From: Mucilaginibacter sp. 14171R-50
Lineage (GTDB): Bacteria > Bacteroidota > Bacteroidia > Sphingobacteriales > Sphingobacteriaceae
NCBI RefSeq assembly: GCF_010093045.1
Contig: NZ_CP048115.1
Location: 992,001 to 1,056,000, forward strand
Reading direction: 5' to 3'
DNA length: 64,000 nt
Below the pieces are notes generated by a model that saw only the letters and a list, made by a program, of their open reading frames with translations, had not been told where the DNA came from and did no database searches. Positions 42,013-50,611 of this stretch are shown one piece after another; position 1 is the stretch's first letter, and the number at the start of each line of letters is the position of its first letter. The translations under genes and the position numbers were made by a program.

Positions 42013-44469
42013 TTAGATCTTATGATGTTTCCTGAAAGTCTGAAAATCGATATAATAAAGCAGCTTTAACGAAAAGTTGTTGTTTTGCGGCTGTTCTACA
42101 GTATTTCTAAGGTTTCCAAAATATCCTTGCGTGGCCAAGTTTGTATTGCTGAACGTGGAGTTTTTCCAGGCCAGGCTCAGCTCGCTGCCGGGCGAAAATT
42201 GCCAAACGTATATCATATCCACATTCCAGATGTTGGCGTTTTGATCGATATCATGATCGAATTTTTCTGATGCCAGGTCGGTAAGGTACCCGTCTTGCCC
42301 CAGACCGAAAAACTTTTTATTGTTTACCTTGCTCCAATAGTGCCTTAAACGCAAATTCAGGCCCATAATACTGCTAAATGTATATTTAAGGGTAAAGGTA
42401 TTATCAACTGTGTGCACATCACGCAGGGCAAAAACATCATTATTATTATCATCGAACGTTGCAAAGCCGGTATAATTTATCCGCGGGCTGATAGTAACAT
42501 CTTCGCCGAACGAAAATTTATTGCTAAGGCGCACATTATAAAACACCTCCAGGTCATTGCCATGCCCGCCATGACCGTTGGCCAGCCACTGGTCAGAATA
42601 CCAGAACCCGCCGGATAAAACTTTAGCGCGGTTTGTGCTAAGGTTCCAGTTCAAAACAAAGTTTTCGGGGTTTTTAAATACCCTCCCCATAAAGCGAGGC
42701 TCATAAAAGTCGTTTCCCTCCACCCGGTAATGGGCGTTTATATTTACCTGCCAAAAGTTTTTAAAGCTGGCGTTACCACCAAAGTTTTGATTAAAATATT
42801 GGTATGACGTTGGTGTTACCCGGTAAGAGGAGTAGGTATTTGTCCAAACATTCCATTGCGTAAAAAGATGTTTGGGTTTGTAATTGGCGTATTGCAGGTT
42901 TAAGTTATGTTCGATATAGTTATTATTGAACATGATCCCGAGATCGTTCGAGTCGTACTTGCTGTCAACCCTGTCCTGCGACACATTCCACGTAAAATTA
43001 CCTGAAACCTTACCAAAAACCACTTCGTAATTGTACCCGGTTACCGTTTCCTGGCCTTTGTAAAATTTGTTACTCATTAACGCATAACCACCCAGGTTGT
43101 AGGTGTTTTTCTTGTTATTCAGGTTCCAAACAAAGCCTCCTACATCGGCCGAATAATCTTTACCAAAACGGTTAACATTGGTGTTAATAAAGGTTATGGA
43201 CGAATTGTTCTTTAGGTTTTGATCGAGAACGATAATATTAAAATTGGTAACCGGGCTGGTTTGTACCAGCCGGCGGTTACCTGTAACCGAATCTTCTACG
43301 GTAGCATATGCGGTATTGGTGAGCCCGTTAAAAACCCCTATACCCAAACCATTTGATAAACGGCCGGATAGCTTAACGGCATTGATCAGTTTGGTTTCGG
43401 TAGGGTTGCTGATCACTTGTTCCGTAGGCTGTAAATTATCATACGCTTTGTAATAATTAATAGGCTGCCCCCCAACCCTGCGCGAGTAAAAAAGATTCCC
43501 TTTGTTAAACAACTCGGTTCCCTCGGTAAAAAATGCACGGTTCTCGTTATACTTTACCTCAAAAGGGGTAAGGTTCAATATCTTATTATCAGATTGTACC
43601 TGCCCAAAGTCGGGTATCAGGGTAAGGTCGAGCGTGAAACTTTCGTTAATGCCGTATTTGACATCCATACCGCCGTTAAAACTGGCTTTGGTATTGGCAA
43701 TACCCGGTGTATTATAGGGATAATGGTTTACGTAAGTAGAAAAATAAGGATAAAAAGCCAGGCGCACGGGAGGCTCAATTTGTTTAATCCCGGTTAATAT
43801 CCCTTCCTGGTTTATCAACCCGTTCATTTTTGGGTCGAGCTCGTTCCACCAAAGCTGCTGCTGAACGTTTTGACGCCTGCGGATGATATTCATGCCCCAG
43901 GTTTGCACGTCCTTTTTAGAAAAGCGCAGGGCCGAGTAAGGGATACGCATCTCGCATGTCCAGCCCAGGCTGTCTATGTTCACCTTGCTCGTCCATACGG
44001 CATTCCAGGTTTCATCTTCGGTATTGCCATTCGGGTTAGGGGCGTACTTGGCGTCAAACTGGCCGTTAGTTGAGGTCACAAAAAAACCCGATCCATTGAT
44101 GCCATCCTTATAAGTGTCAAAAATAAGCCCTATAAAATCCGCGTTGCCAACCTGATCGCGGGTGGCAAACTCGCGCGCGATCTTAGACGGGTCCCGCTCA
44201 TACATACGGGCACCTACATAAATAGCGGCATTGTCATAAATAATTTTTACTTCCGTACGGTTTTCGGGCTTTTCGTGGTTGCCGGCATTGGGCTGCAACT
44301 CAACAAAATCAGTAGCTATGGGTACGTTTTGCCACACAGCGTCGTCAAGGGTTCCGTCTATTTTCGGGGGCGTTTCTGTTTTTATAGCAACAAGGGTTTT
44401 CTTCTCAGTTTGCGAGAATGCGCCCAGCGTTACAGCGCCAAATAATACGACGAGGAAAAAAACCTTCAT
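42013..44469 (-). CDS. DUF5916 protein with N-terminal CBM9-like domain
   Basis: An 818-residue exported protein, signal MKVFFLVVLFGAVTLGAFSQ. Residues about 30-220 resemble a family-9 carbohydrate-binding domain (PPKIDGTLDDAVWQNVP, VKIIYDNAAIYVGARMYE), and the rest is a DUF5916 beta-barrel-like region ending in aromatic strands. Such proteins are common in Bacteroidota and are presumed outer-membrane, but the substrate is unknown. No SusD or regulator lies beside it, so this is not a typical polysaccharide-utilisation locus. Confidence 0.86.
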   Translation of the reverse strand: MKVFFLVVLFGAVTLGAFSQTEKKTLVAIKTETPPKIDGTLDDAVWQNVPIATDFVELQPNAGNHEKPENRTEVKIIYDNAAIYVGARMYERDPSKIAREFATRDQVGNADFIGLIFDTYKDGINGSGFFVTSTNGQFDAKYAPNPNGNTEDETWNAVWTSKVNIDSLGWTCEMRIPYSALRFSKKDVQTWGMNIIRRRQNVQQQLWWNELDPKMNGLINQEGILTGIKQIEPPVRLAFYPYFSTYVNHYPYNTPGIANTKASFNGGMDVKYGINESFTLDLTLIPDFGQVQSDNKILNLTPFEVKYNENRAFFTEGTELFNKGNLFYSRRVGGQPINYYKAYDNLQPTEQVISNPTETKLINAVKLSGRLSNGLGIGVFNGLTNTAYATVEDSVTGNRRLVQTSPVTNFNIIVLDQNLKNNSSITFINTNVNRFGKDYSADVGGFVWNLNNKKNTYNLGGYALMSNKFYKGQETVTGYNYEVVFGKVSGNFTWNVSQDRVDSKYDSNDLGIMFNNNYIEHNLNLQYANYKPKHLFTQWNVWTNTYSSYRVTPTSYQYFNQNFGGNASFKNFWQVNINAHYRVEGNDFYEPRFMGRVFKNPENFVLNWNLSTNRAKVLSGGFWYSDQWLANGHGGHGNDLEVFYNVRLSNKFSFGEDVTISPRINYTGFATFDDNNNDVFALRDVHTVDNTFTLKYTFSSIMGLNLRLRHYWSKVNNKKFFGLGQDGYLTDLASEKFDHDIDQNANIWNVDMIYVWQFSPGSELSLAWKNSTFSNTNLATQGYFGNLRNTVEQPQNNNFSLKLLYYIDFQTFRKHHKI

Positions 44470-44592
44470 TTTGGGTGGTTAATAGTTTTTATAAGATGCT
44501 GTAAAATGCATAAACGTTACATTTCTTTTTGTTAAATACTGGTTAATTATGGTTTTGTAATACTATTATTAAGGCAAATTGCTTCAAAATCA

Positions 44593-44600
44593 TACCTTTG
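44593..44600 (+). promoter_or_regulatory. -7 promoter element of ffh
   Basis: TACCTTTG is an exact TAnnTTTG match, 24 nt before the ffh start codon. Confidence 0.55.
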
Positions 44601-44624
44601 TATCCTCAAAAATTAGAATAAATA

Positions 44625-45953
44625 ATGTTTGAAAATTTATCGGATAAGCTCGACAGGGCTTTTAAAGTATTAAAGGGACAAGGATCAATCACAGAAATAA
44701 ACGTGGCCGAAACCATGAAGGAGATACGTAAAGCCCTTCTGGATGCCGACGTTAACTACAAAACCGCTAAGGCCTTTACTGATGATGTAAGGCAAAAAGC
44801 TTTGGGTTCAAACGTATTAACGTCCATTTCGCCCGGCCAGCTTTTAACCAAGCTGATGAACGACGAGCTTACCGAGCTGATGGGCGGTACAACTGCCGAC
44901 CTGGACCTGAAAGCATCGCCAACCATCATCCTGATAGCGGGATTGAACGGTGCGGGTAAAACCACGTTTACCGGCAAACTGGCCAATTTCCTTAAAACAC
45001 AAAAGGGTAAAAAACCGCTTTTGGTTGCCGATGATATTTACCGCCCGGCGGCAATTACCCAGCTACAGGTATTAGGAGAGCAAATAGGGATACCTGTTTA
45101 CGCCAACCTGGAATCAAAGGACCCTATCGCCATTGCGCGCGAAGGTATTGCTCAGGCTAAGCAAAACGGCAATAACGTGGTAATTATTGATACCGCCGGA
45201 CGCCTGTCTATAGACGAGGCCATGATGGTTGAGATAGAGCAGGTAAAAGCGGCGGTTAACCCTCACGAGATACTGTTCGTAGTTGACTCGATGACTGGGC
45301 AGGATGCTGTTAATACTGCTAAAGTTTTTAACGATCGCCTGGACTTTACAGGTGTGGTACTGACAAAGCTTGATGGCGATACACGTGGCGGTGCCGCACT
45401 TTCTATCAAATCGGTAGTTAATAAGCCGATTAAATTTATCGGTACAGGTGAAAAAATGGAAGCGCTGGACGTTTTTCACCCCGACCGTATGGCATCGCGT
45501 ATTTTGGGCATGGGCGATGTGGTATCCCTGGTTGAACGTGCCCAACAACAGTTCGACGAGAAGGAAGCCGCTGAGCTGCAGCGCAAGATCCGTAAAAATA
45601 AATTCGACTTCAACGACTTTTACAGCCAAATACAGCAGATCAAGAAAATGGGCAACATGAAGGATCTGATGGGCATGATACCGGGCGTTGGTAAAATGAT
45701 GAAGGACGTAGAGGTAAGTGATGATTCTTTCAAGGGCATCGAAGCCATTATTAACTCGATGACCCCTAAAGAAAAAGCTAACCCCGACATTATTAACCCA
45801 AGTCGCCGCACCCGTATTGCAAAAGGATCGGGAACTGATCTGCAGGAAGTGAACCGCCTGATGAAACAGTTTGACGATATGCGTAAGGTGATGAAACAAA
45901 TGAGCAATCCGGCGGCTATGGCCAATATGATGCGACGGATGCCAAAGATGTAA
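44625..45953 (+). CDS. ffh: Signal recognition particle protein Ffh
   Basis: A 442-residue SRP GTPase. The N domain (residues 1-90), the P-loop GLNGAGKTTFTGKLA near residue 107, DTAGRLSIDE, TKLDGDTRGGAA and the M domain (from about residue 300, with MGMIPGVGKMMKD and Met-rich helices ending MANMMRRMPKM) are all present. It binds 4.5S RNA and signal sequences for co-translational targeting to the membrane. Complete and normal in length. Confidence 0.96.
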   Translation: MFENLSDKLDRAFKVLKGQGSITEINVAETMKEIRKALLDADVNYKTAKAFTDDVRQKALGSNVLTSISPGQLLTKLMNDELTELMGGTTADLDLKASPTIILIAGLNGAGKTTFTGKLANFLKTQKGKKPLLVADDIYRPAAITQLQVLGEQIGIPVYANLESKDPIAIAREGIAQAKQNGNNVVIIDTAGRLSIDEAMMVEIEQVKAAVNPHEILFVVDSMTGQDAVNTAKVFNDRLDFTGVVLTKLDGDTRGGAALSIKSVVNKPIKFIGTGEKMEALDVFHPDRMASRILGMGDVVSLVERAQQQFDEKEAAELQRKIRKNKFDFNDFYSQIQQIKKMGNMKDLMGMIPGVGKMMKDVEVSDDSFKGIEAIINSMTPKEKANPDIINPSRRTRIAKGSGTDLQEVNRLMKQFDDMRKVMKQMSNPAAMANMMRRMPKM

Positions 45954-45975
45954 ACTCTTTTGTAAAGAGCATATC

Positions 45976-46004
45976 AAGCCCCGGCGTTTGCCGGGGCTTT
46001 TTTT
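45976..46004 (+). terminator. Terminator after ffh
   Basis: AAGCCCCGGC-GTTT-GCCGGGGCTT followed by TTTTT. Confidence 0.88.
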
Positions 46005-46123
46005 ATAATAAATTGGCAATAGGATTAACTGATTTATACACAGGTAGATGTAGTTTTTTTAGTACAACAGCAGTGACTTTAGTAATTGGTACCTTATAAA
46101 AACAGCATTTATACGCTTGGTAC

Positions 46124-46131
46124 TACTTTTG
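46124..46131 (+). promoter_or_regulatory. -7 promoter element of the Ala/Thr-rich protein gene
   Basis: TACTTTTG is an exact TAnnTTTG match, 60 nt before the start codon at 46192. It lies inside a longer in-frame opening from 46117, which argues that the shorter start is correct. Confidence 0.55.
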
Positions 46132-46191
46132 CGAATGTTAGATAAATGCGGACTTTTTTCCGCCGATTATTTAACTATAAAAAGTACAGAC

Positions 46192-46881
46192 ATGAAAAAG
46201 CTATTAAAACCAATTTTATTTGCATCAGCCTTGTTTGCAGTTAATTCTGCAATGGCACAAGTTAACGTTGGTGCTGCAACAGCAACTAAAATAGTAACAC
46301 AGGCCACAACACCAACTGTAAATGCTGCAGCGGTGGCGCAAAAAGCAGTTAATCAAACAACCGCCGTAACTAAACAAGTTCAGGCCGCAACCCAAAACGC
46401 TACCGCGCAAACCGTAGCAGCTGCACAAAAAGCTGCTGTTACCCCGGCTGCTACTACCGCCGTGGACGCTACACTTAATACAACTGCAAAAACAGCCGCA
46501 AGTAATAATGCAGCAACAGTAAACGGTGCAGTAAATGCAACCGCCGCAGAAAAGGTAAATGTTAATGCCGACAAGGTTGTTGATAACACCGAAAATACTG
46601 CTACAGCCGCAGCAGCCAATGCAAATGCTGCAAAAGAGAACGCATCGCTACGCGCAAAAAGCGCAGCTACTGCTACAGCTAACCGTGTAAAAAATACTAA
46701 AGTTAGTGTTAGCGGCAAAACAACTGTAAATGGTTCTGCCAAATCAGCGGTATCATCAAAAAATGTAAAAAGTGCTACCAATACCCATGCTACAACCAGC
46801 AATGCTGTTAAAGTAGGCAAAAAACAGGTTAAAATAAATGCATCAACTGCAACCAAAACCGGCGTTGCAGCCAGGCACTAA
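46192..46881 (+). CDS. Secreted Ala/Thr/Asn/Val-rich low-complexity protein
   Basis: A 229-residue protein starting MKKLLKPILFASALFAVNSAMAQ (signal peptide). The mature chain is almost entirely Ala, Thr, Asn, Val and Lys, with irregular repeats such as TAAAANANAAKENA and KVNVNADKVVDNTEN. It has no Cys, Trp or known domain and becomes Lys/Ser-rich toward the C-terminus. It may be a helical or disordered envelope protein. It has its own promoter and terminator. The long opposite-strand frame is a composition effect. Function unknown. Confidence 0.75.
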   Translation: MKKLLKPILFASALFAVNSAMAQVNVGAATATKIVTQATTPTVNAAAVAQKAVNQTTAVTKQVQAATQNATAQTVAAAQKAAVTPAATTAVDATLNTTAKTAASNNAATVNGAVNATAAEKVNVNADKVVDNTENTATAAAANANAAKENASLRAKSAATATANRVKNTKVSVSGKTTVNGSAKSAVSSKNVKSATNTHATTSNAVKVGKKQVKINASTATKTGVAARH

Positions 46882-46900
46882 TTTTTATTTAAGTATTCAA

Positions 46901-46929
46901 AGCAAAAGGCCTTAAACGGCCTTTTTGCT
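46901..46929 (+). terminator. Terminator after the Ala/Thr-rich protein gene
   Basis: AGCAAAAGGCC / GGCCTTTTTGCT around TTAAAC, with a T-run in the right arm. Confidence 0.75.
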
Positions 46930-46956
46930 TATACGGGAAATTTTAAACACTTTACT

Positions 46957-47892
46957 ATGAAAAAACGTCAACTAATCTGCATTACCTTATTGATGGCTGC
47001 CGCTGTTGGCGCACATGCACAAGAGGTAAGCAAGGATACCGTTACCCCACAGGTTAAGTCTTTATTTTATAATGCAGGGTTGCAATACATCTCTAACCTT
47101 ACTTATGCCGGCCGCAGGGACGAGTCGAGCGTGCCGCTGGTATTGCCTACTTTTACACTGATATCTAAGTACGGGCTGTTTGTGAGCGGTATCGGTTATT
47201 TTAACGCGGGGGGCGGCGGCTCCAACTCACCCGGATTTAGCATCACTCCGGGATATGTCTTTTCTTTCGATAAAAAGAAATATTACGGAGGCGCCATATC
47301 TGTTACCAAGTATTTTATAAATGACGATAGCCCGAACATCCTGTCATCATTTAATACCACGATAGATGCACAACTTAACTTTAATCCGTCTGATATTGTG
47401 AAGCTCACCCTGGGCGGCAGTTACCGGTTTGGCCGGAATAATAAGAATGATATTGTTAACACCGCGGAACTATCCAAAGAGATAGCGGTTCTTAAAACCG
47501 GCGCGCAAAAAACAAACGGATTGAAAGTAACACCAACATTTACGCTATACAGCGGTACGCAGCGTTTCACCGAAACCTATTACACAAACTCGGTGGTTCA
47601 ACGCGCGGTAGATAACCCAACACCTACGTCACCTATCAATATCTTGTTTCCAAAGCAGCCTAAGCAAACCATTATTAACCAAACGGTAACAGAGGAACAT
47701 CAACGGGAGGTTGAGGGTTATAATTTGCTTGCGGTTACGGGCTCTATGCCCATAGTTTATGCCATAAACAAATGGCAAATCAACTTTACGCCTTATTTTA
47801 TCAAACCTGTTAAACAGGTTAATTATGTAAATGAAAATGCCCGGAATGGCATCTACTTTTTATTTACCACCGGTGTAAGCGTTACTTTTTAA
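46957..47892 (+). CDS. Outer-membrane beta-barrel-like protein
   Basis: A 311-residue exported protein, signal ending AHAQ. Repeated amphipathic strands (LFYNAGLQYISNLTY, YGLFVSGIGYFN, YYGGAISVTKYFI) and a final strand GIYFLFTTGVSVTF with a C-terminal Phe fit an outer-membrane barrel. Near residues 210-255 is an insert with a Pro/Lys-rich stretch, perhaps an external loop. No family name was recognised. It follows the low-complexity gene but after a terminator, so it likely has separate expression. Confidence 0.7.
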   Translation: MKKRQLICITLLMAAAVGAHAQEVSKDTVTPQVKSLFYNAGLQYISNLTYAGRRDESSVPLVLPTFTLISKYGLFVSGIGYFNAGGGGSNSPGFSITPGYVFSFDKKKYYGGAISVTKYFINDDSPNILSSFNTTIDAQLNFNPSDIVKLTLGGSYRFGRNNKNDIVNTAELSKEIAVLKTGAQKTNGLKVTPTFTLYSGTQRFTETYYTNSVVQRAVDNPTPTSPINILFPKQPKQTIINQTVTEEHQREVEGYNLLAVTGSMPIVYAINKWQINFTPYFIKPVKQVNYVNENARNGIYFLFTTGVSVTF

Positions 47893-47903
47893 TAGAATGA
47901 AGC

Positions 47904-47938
47904 AAAAAAAAACCGGCTCTTTAGCCGGTTTTTTTTTT
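47904..47938. terminator. Bidirectional terminator (barrel gene / degQ)
   Basis: AACCGGCT-CTTT-AGCCGGTT, extended by A-run and T-run of eight or more on each side, between convergent genes. Confidence 0.88.
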
Positions 47939-47954
47939 GGAATTGAATTTATAA

Positions 47955-49484
47955 TTATTGAACTGCAAAAACGTTGCTGAAGCTACCGCCATCAGGATAG
48001 TACCCGGTAATGATGAGCCTGCCATTTTTTAACGAAGTTATTACCTTGTCCATATCGGCAACGCTGTTCACCGGTTGCTTATTAATAGAGGTAATTACAG
48101 AACCCACCGGTATTTCGGTATCATCAAATATACCGCCCGGACGTACCTGGGTAACCATCACACCAGAATTAACATGAAACTTGGCTTTCTGATCTGCATT
48201 TAACGGCTGGAAACTTGCCCCCAGTTTGTTAAAGAGCTCGGCCGCCGATTTATTTACAGATGCTGTACGGTTGCTTATGGCAGATTCCGGCTTTAAGGTA
48301 ACGCTGAAATTCTTTTCGCTGCCACCGCGCAATACAGTAAGGTTAATTTTATCGCCTGGCTGTAAGCGGGCTACACGTTCTTGTAAATCAGATGATTCGT
48401 AAACCGGGTTACCTTCAACCTTGGTAATTATATCGCCAGTTTTAAGACCGGCCTGCTCTGCACCGCCGCCGGTTAGCAAACTGCTTACGTATAAGCCATT
48501 TGTTTTATCGCTGTTAACTTGCTTAGCCGCATCAGGGTCGCTAAGGTCTGCAAAGCTGATGCCGATATAGCCACGTTTAACAGCGCCGTATTTCTTTATA
48601 TCATTAAGAACTTTTTTTGCCAGGTTAATAGGGATAGCAAAACCATAACCCTCATAGCTGCCTGTATGCGAAGCGATTGCCGCATTGATACCGATCAGTT
48701 CGCCGGCGGTATTAACCAATGCGCCGCCACTGTTTCCAGGGTTAATAGCCGCGTCGGTTTGGATAAACGATTCAATGCCCTTCCTAAGCGTAGGGTTTTC
48801 GTTTTGCCTAACCGGGAATGGGCTTTCGTCTTCATCGCGGCCAATAATATTAATGCTTCTTCCTTTGGCGCTCACAATACCCGCGGTTACAGTTGAATTA
48901 AGCTTAAATGGGTTACCTACAGCCAATACCCATTCGCCAACGCGAACAGCGTCAGAGTTACCAAGCTTCACAATCGGCAGGTTGGTTGCATTAATTTTTA
49001 TAAGGGCGAGGTCTGTATTAGGGTCGGTACCTATTACTTTGGCCTCAAAGTTACGGTGATCGTTGGTAACGATCTGGATTTTTTCGGCCTTGGCCACTAC
49101 GTGGTTATTCGTTACGATATAGCCATCGGGAGAGATGATAACACCCGAACCTGAGGCCATTTGCGGACCCTGCGGGCGCATACGCTGCCCAAACAGTTGC
49201 CCAAACATTTGCTCCATCTGGTCCTGCTGGTCGTTACTCCTGTCAGCAAAGGTTGTGCGGATATATACCACCGCAGGCGTTACATCTGCCGCGGCCTGGG
49301 TAAAATCTACCGAACCGGCAGATGAAGTGACCGGAGCGTTTGCCCGGTTGCTGGCAAAATAAACTTTCTGTTTATCCTCCAAACTCATGTTATCGGCGTA
49401 CTTTTTTTCGGCAAATTTATATACGCCTAACGCCATAGCACCGCCTGCAAAGGCGGTTAATAATGTTAAACCAATTTTTTTCAT
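47955..49484 (-). CDS. DegP/DegQ-type periplasmic serine protease
   Basis: A 509-residue HtrA protease. I start at the ATG at 49484 (MKKIGLTLLTAFAGG); a GTG at 49496 adds four residues. The N-terminal hydrophobic helix may be cleaved or act as an anchor. The triad is His128 in TNNHVV, Asp158 in NTDLALIKI and Ser252 in PGNSGGAL. The LA-type loop (GRDEDESPFPVRQNEN) is visible. Two PDZ domains follow at about residues 275-370 and 410-500. It refolds or degrades damaged envelope proteins. Confidence 0.93.
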   Translation of the reverse strand: MKKIGLTLLTAFAGGAMALGVYKFAEKKYADNMSLEDKQKVYFASNRANAPVTSSAGSVDFTQAAADVTPAVVYIRTTFADRSNDQQDQMEQMFGQLFGQRMRPQGPQMASGSGVIISPDGYIVTNNHVVAKAEKIQIVTNDHRNFEAKVIGTDPNTDLALIKINATNLPIVKLGNSDAVRVGEWVLAVGNPFKLNSTVTAGIVSAKGRSINIIGRDEDESPFPVRQNENPTLRKGIESFIQTDAAINPGNSGGALVNTAGELIGINAAIASHTGSYEGYGFAIPINLAKKVLNDIKKYGAVKRGYIGISFADLSDPDAAKQVNSDKTNGLYVSSLLTGGGAEQAGLKTGDIITKVEGNPVYESSDLQERVARLQPGDKINLTVLRGGSEKNFSVTLKPESAISNRTASVNKSAAELFNKLGASFQPLNADQKAKFHVNSGVMVTQVRPGGIFDDTEIPVGSVITSINKQPVNSVADMDKVITSLKNGRLIITGYYPDGGSFSNVFAVQ

Positions 49485-49524
49485 ATTTTTATCCACTTTC
49501 TGTTTTACTTTATATATCGAAATT

Positions 49525-49532
49525 CAAATTTA
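49525..49532 (-). promoter_or_regulatory. -7 promoter element of the DegP/DegQ-type protease gene
   Basis: On the minus strand, TAAATTTG is an exact TAnnTTTG match, 41 nt before ATG 49484. Confidence 0.55.
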
Positions 49533-49610
49533 ATACCATATAGACGATATAATCAATAATTAGGTATAGGTAATAATGTTAAAAAGTGTTAAATAACCCT
49601 GCAGGGGCGG

Positions 49611-49618
49611 TATATTTG
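49611..49618 (+). promoter_or_regulatory. -7 promoter element of dapF
   Basis: TATATTTG is an exact TAnnTTTG match, 35 nt before the dapF GTG start. Confidence 0.55.
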
Positions 49619-49653
49619 GACTATTATTTAACGACTAAATATAACAAAGTGTT

Positions 49654-50439
49654 GTGCAGATAAACTTTTATAAATACCAGGGAGCGGGAAACGACTTTAT
49701 TTTGATCGACAATCGTGATTTATCAGTAAAATTTACTGGTAATCAGCAGGTTGCAAGGCTTTGCGACAGGCGTTTCGGCATCGGTGCAGATGGGCTGATG
49801 CTACTAGAAAACGAACCCGGATTTGACTTCAAAATGGTATACTACAATGCCGACGGAAAGGAAGGAAGCATGTGTGGCAACGGCGGGCGTTGTATTGTAG
49901 CGTTTGCCAAACATCTGGGCATAATAACTGATATGACAAAATTTCTCGCGAGTGACGGAACGCATCATGCCAAAATTTCAGGAGCGGGTGATTGGGTTAG
50001 TTTGCAAATGATAGATGTATCCATTATCAATGAGGATGGTGAAGCGTATGTGCTTAACACCGGATCGCCACATTATGTTAAATTAACAACCGCACTGGAG
50101 GCCAAAGATGTTTACAATGAAGGTTACGCCATCCGCAACAATTCAACGTATAAGCAAGAGGGGATCAACGTAAACTTTGTTGAAAAAAGTGGCGACGGAT
50201 ATTTTGTACGCACATTTGAACGGGGCGTTGAAAACGAAACATATGCCTGCGGCACAGGTGTTACTGCCGTTGCGCTGGCAATGGCTAAACACCATCATCA
50301 AACCGGTAGCATAAATACCCCCGTTAAAGTATTAGGCGGCGATCTTAATATCCGCTTTGATCATGACGGCGAAAAATTCAGCAATATATTTTTAGAAGGG
50401 CCTGCAGAACTCGTTTTTGAGGGCCGGATAGACCTTTAA
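49654..50439 (+). CDS. dapF: Diaminopimelate epimerase
   Basis: A 261-residue enzyme starting at a GTG (MQINFYKYQGAGNDFILID). The two catalytic cysteines lie in MCGNGGRC and in ACGTGVTA. It converts LL- to meso-diaminopimelate for peptidoglycan and lysine synthesis in the cytoplasm. Complete, normal length; closed by a strong terminator. Confidence 0.94.
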   Translation: MQINFYKYQGAGNDFILIDNRDLSVKFTGNQQVARLCDRRFGIGADGLMLLENEPGFDFKMVYYNADGKEGSMCGNGGRCIVAFAKHLGIITDMTKFLASDGTHHAKISGAGDWVSLQMIDVSIINEDGEAYVLNTGSPHYVKLTTALEAKDVYNEGYAIRNNSTYKQEGINVNFVEKSGDGYFVRTFERGVENETYACGTGVTAVALAMAKHHHQTGSINTPVKVLGGDLNIRFDHDGEKFSNIFLEGPAELVFEGRIDL

Positions 50440-50511
50440 GTATTTCCAGGCTTACTGCTCATTGCCGGAAAAGAAACATCGCTTATTTAGCCACTGGTTA
50501 TAATTCACTAT

Positions 50512-50550
50512 AAAAAATGATACCCGAAAATTTTCGGGTATCATTTTTTT
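50512..50550 (+). terminator. Terminator after dapF
   Basis: ATGATACCCGAAAA / TTTTCGGGTATCAT, a perfect palindrome flanked by A-run and T-run. The T-run lies downstream of dapF. Confidence 0.88.
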
Positions 50551-50611
50551 ACATTACGTTTGAATTTTTTCTCAGTGTAGCTTTCTTTAATTTTTTACCT
50601 GAAGAAAGTTC

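Noticed and set aside
45114..46019. Long open frame of 301 residues opposite ffh
   Set aside because: It lies entirely antisense to a complete ffh with all SRP motifs. Its composition (His, Leu and Arg rich) and lack of any domain mark it as a shadow.
46380..46856. 158-residue frame opposite the Ala/Thr-rich gene
   Set aside because: Its Ala/Val/Phe-rich sequence is produced by reading an Ala/Thr-rich gene backward. The plus strand has signal peptide, promoter and terminator.
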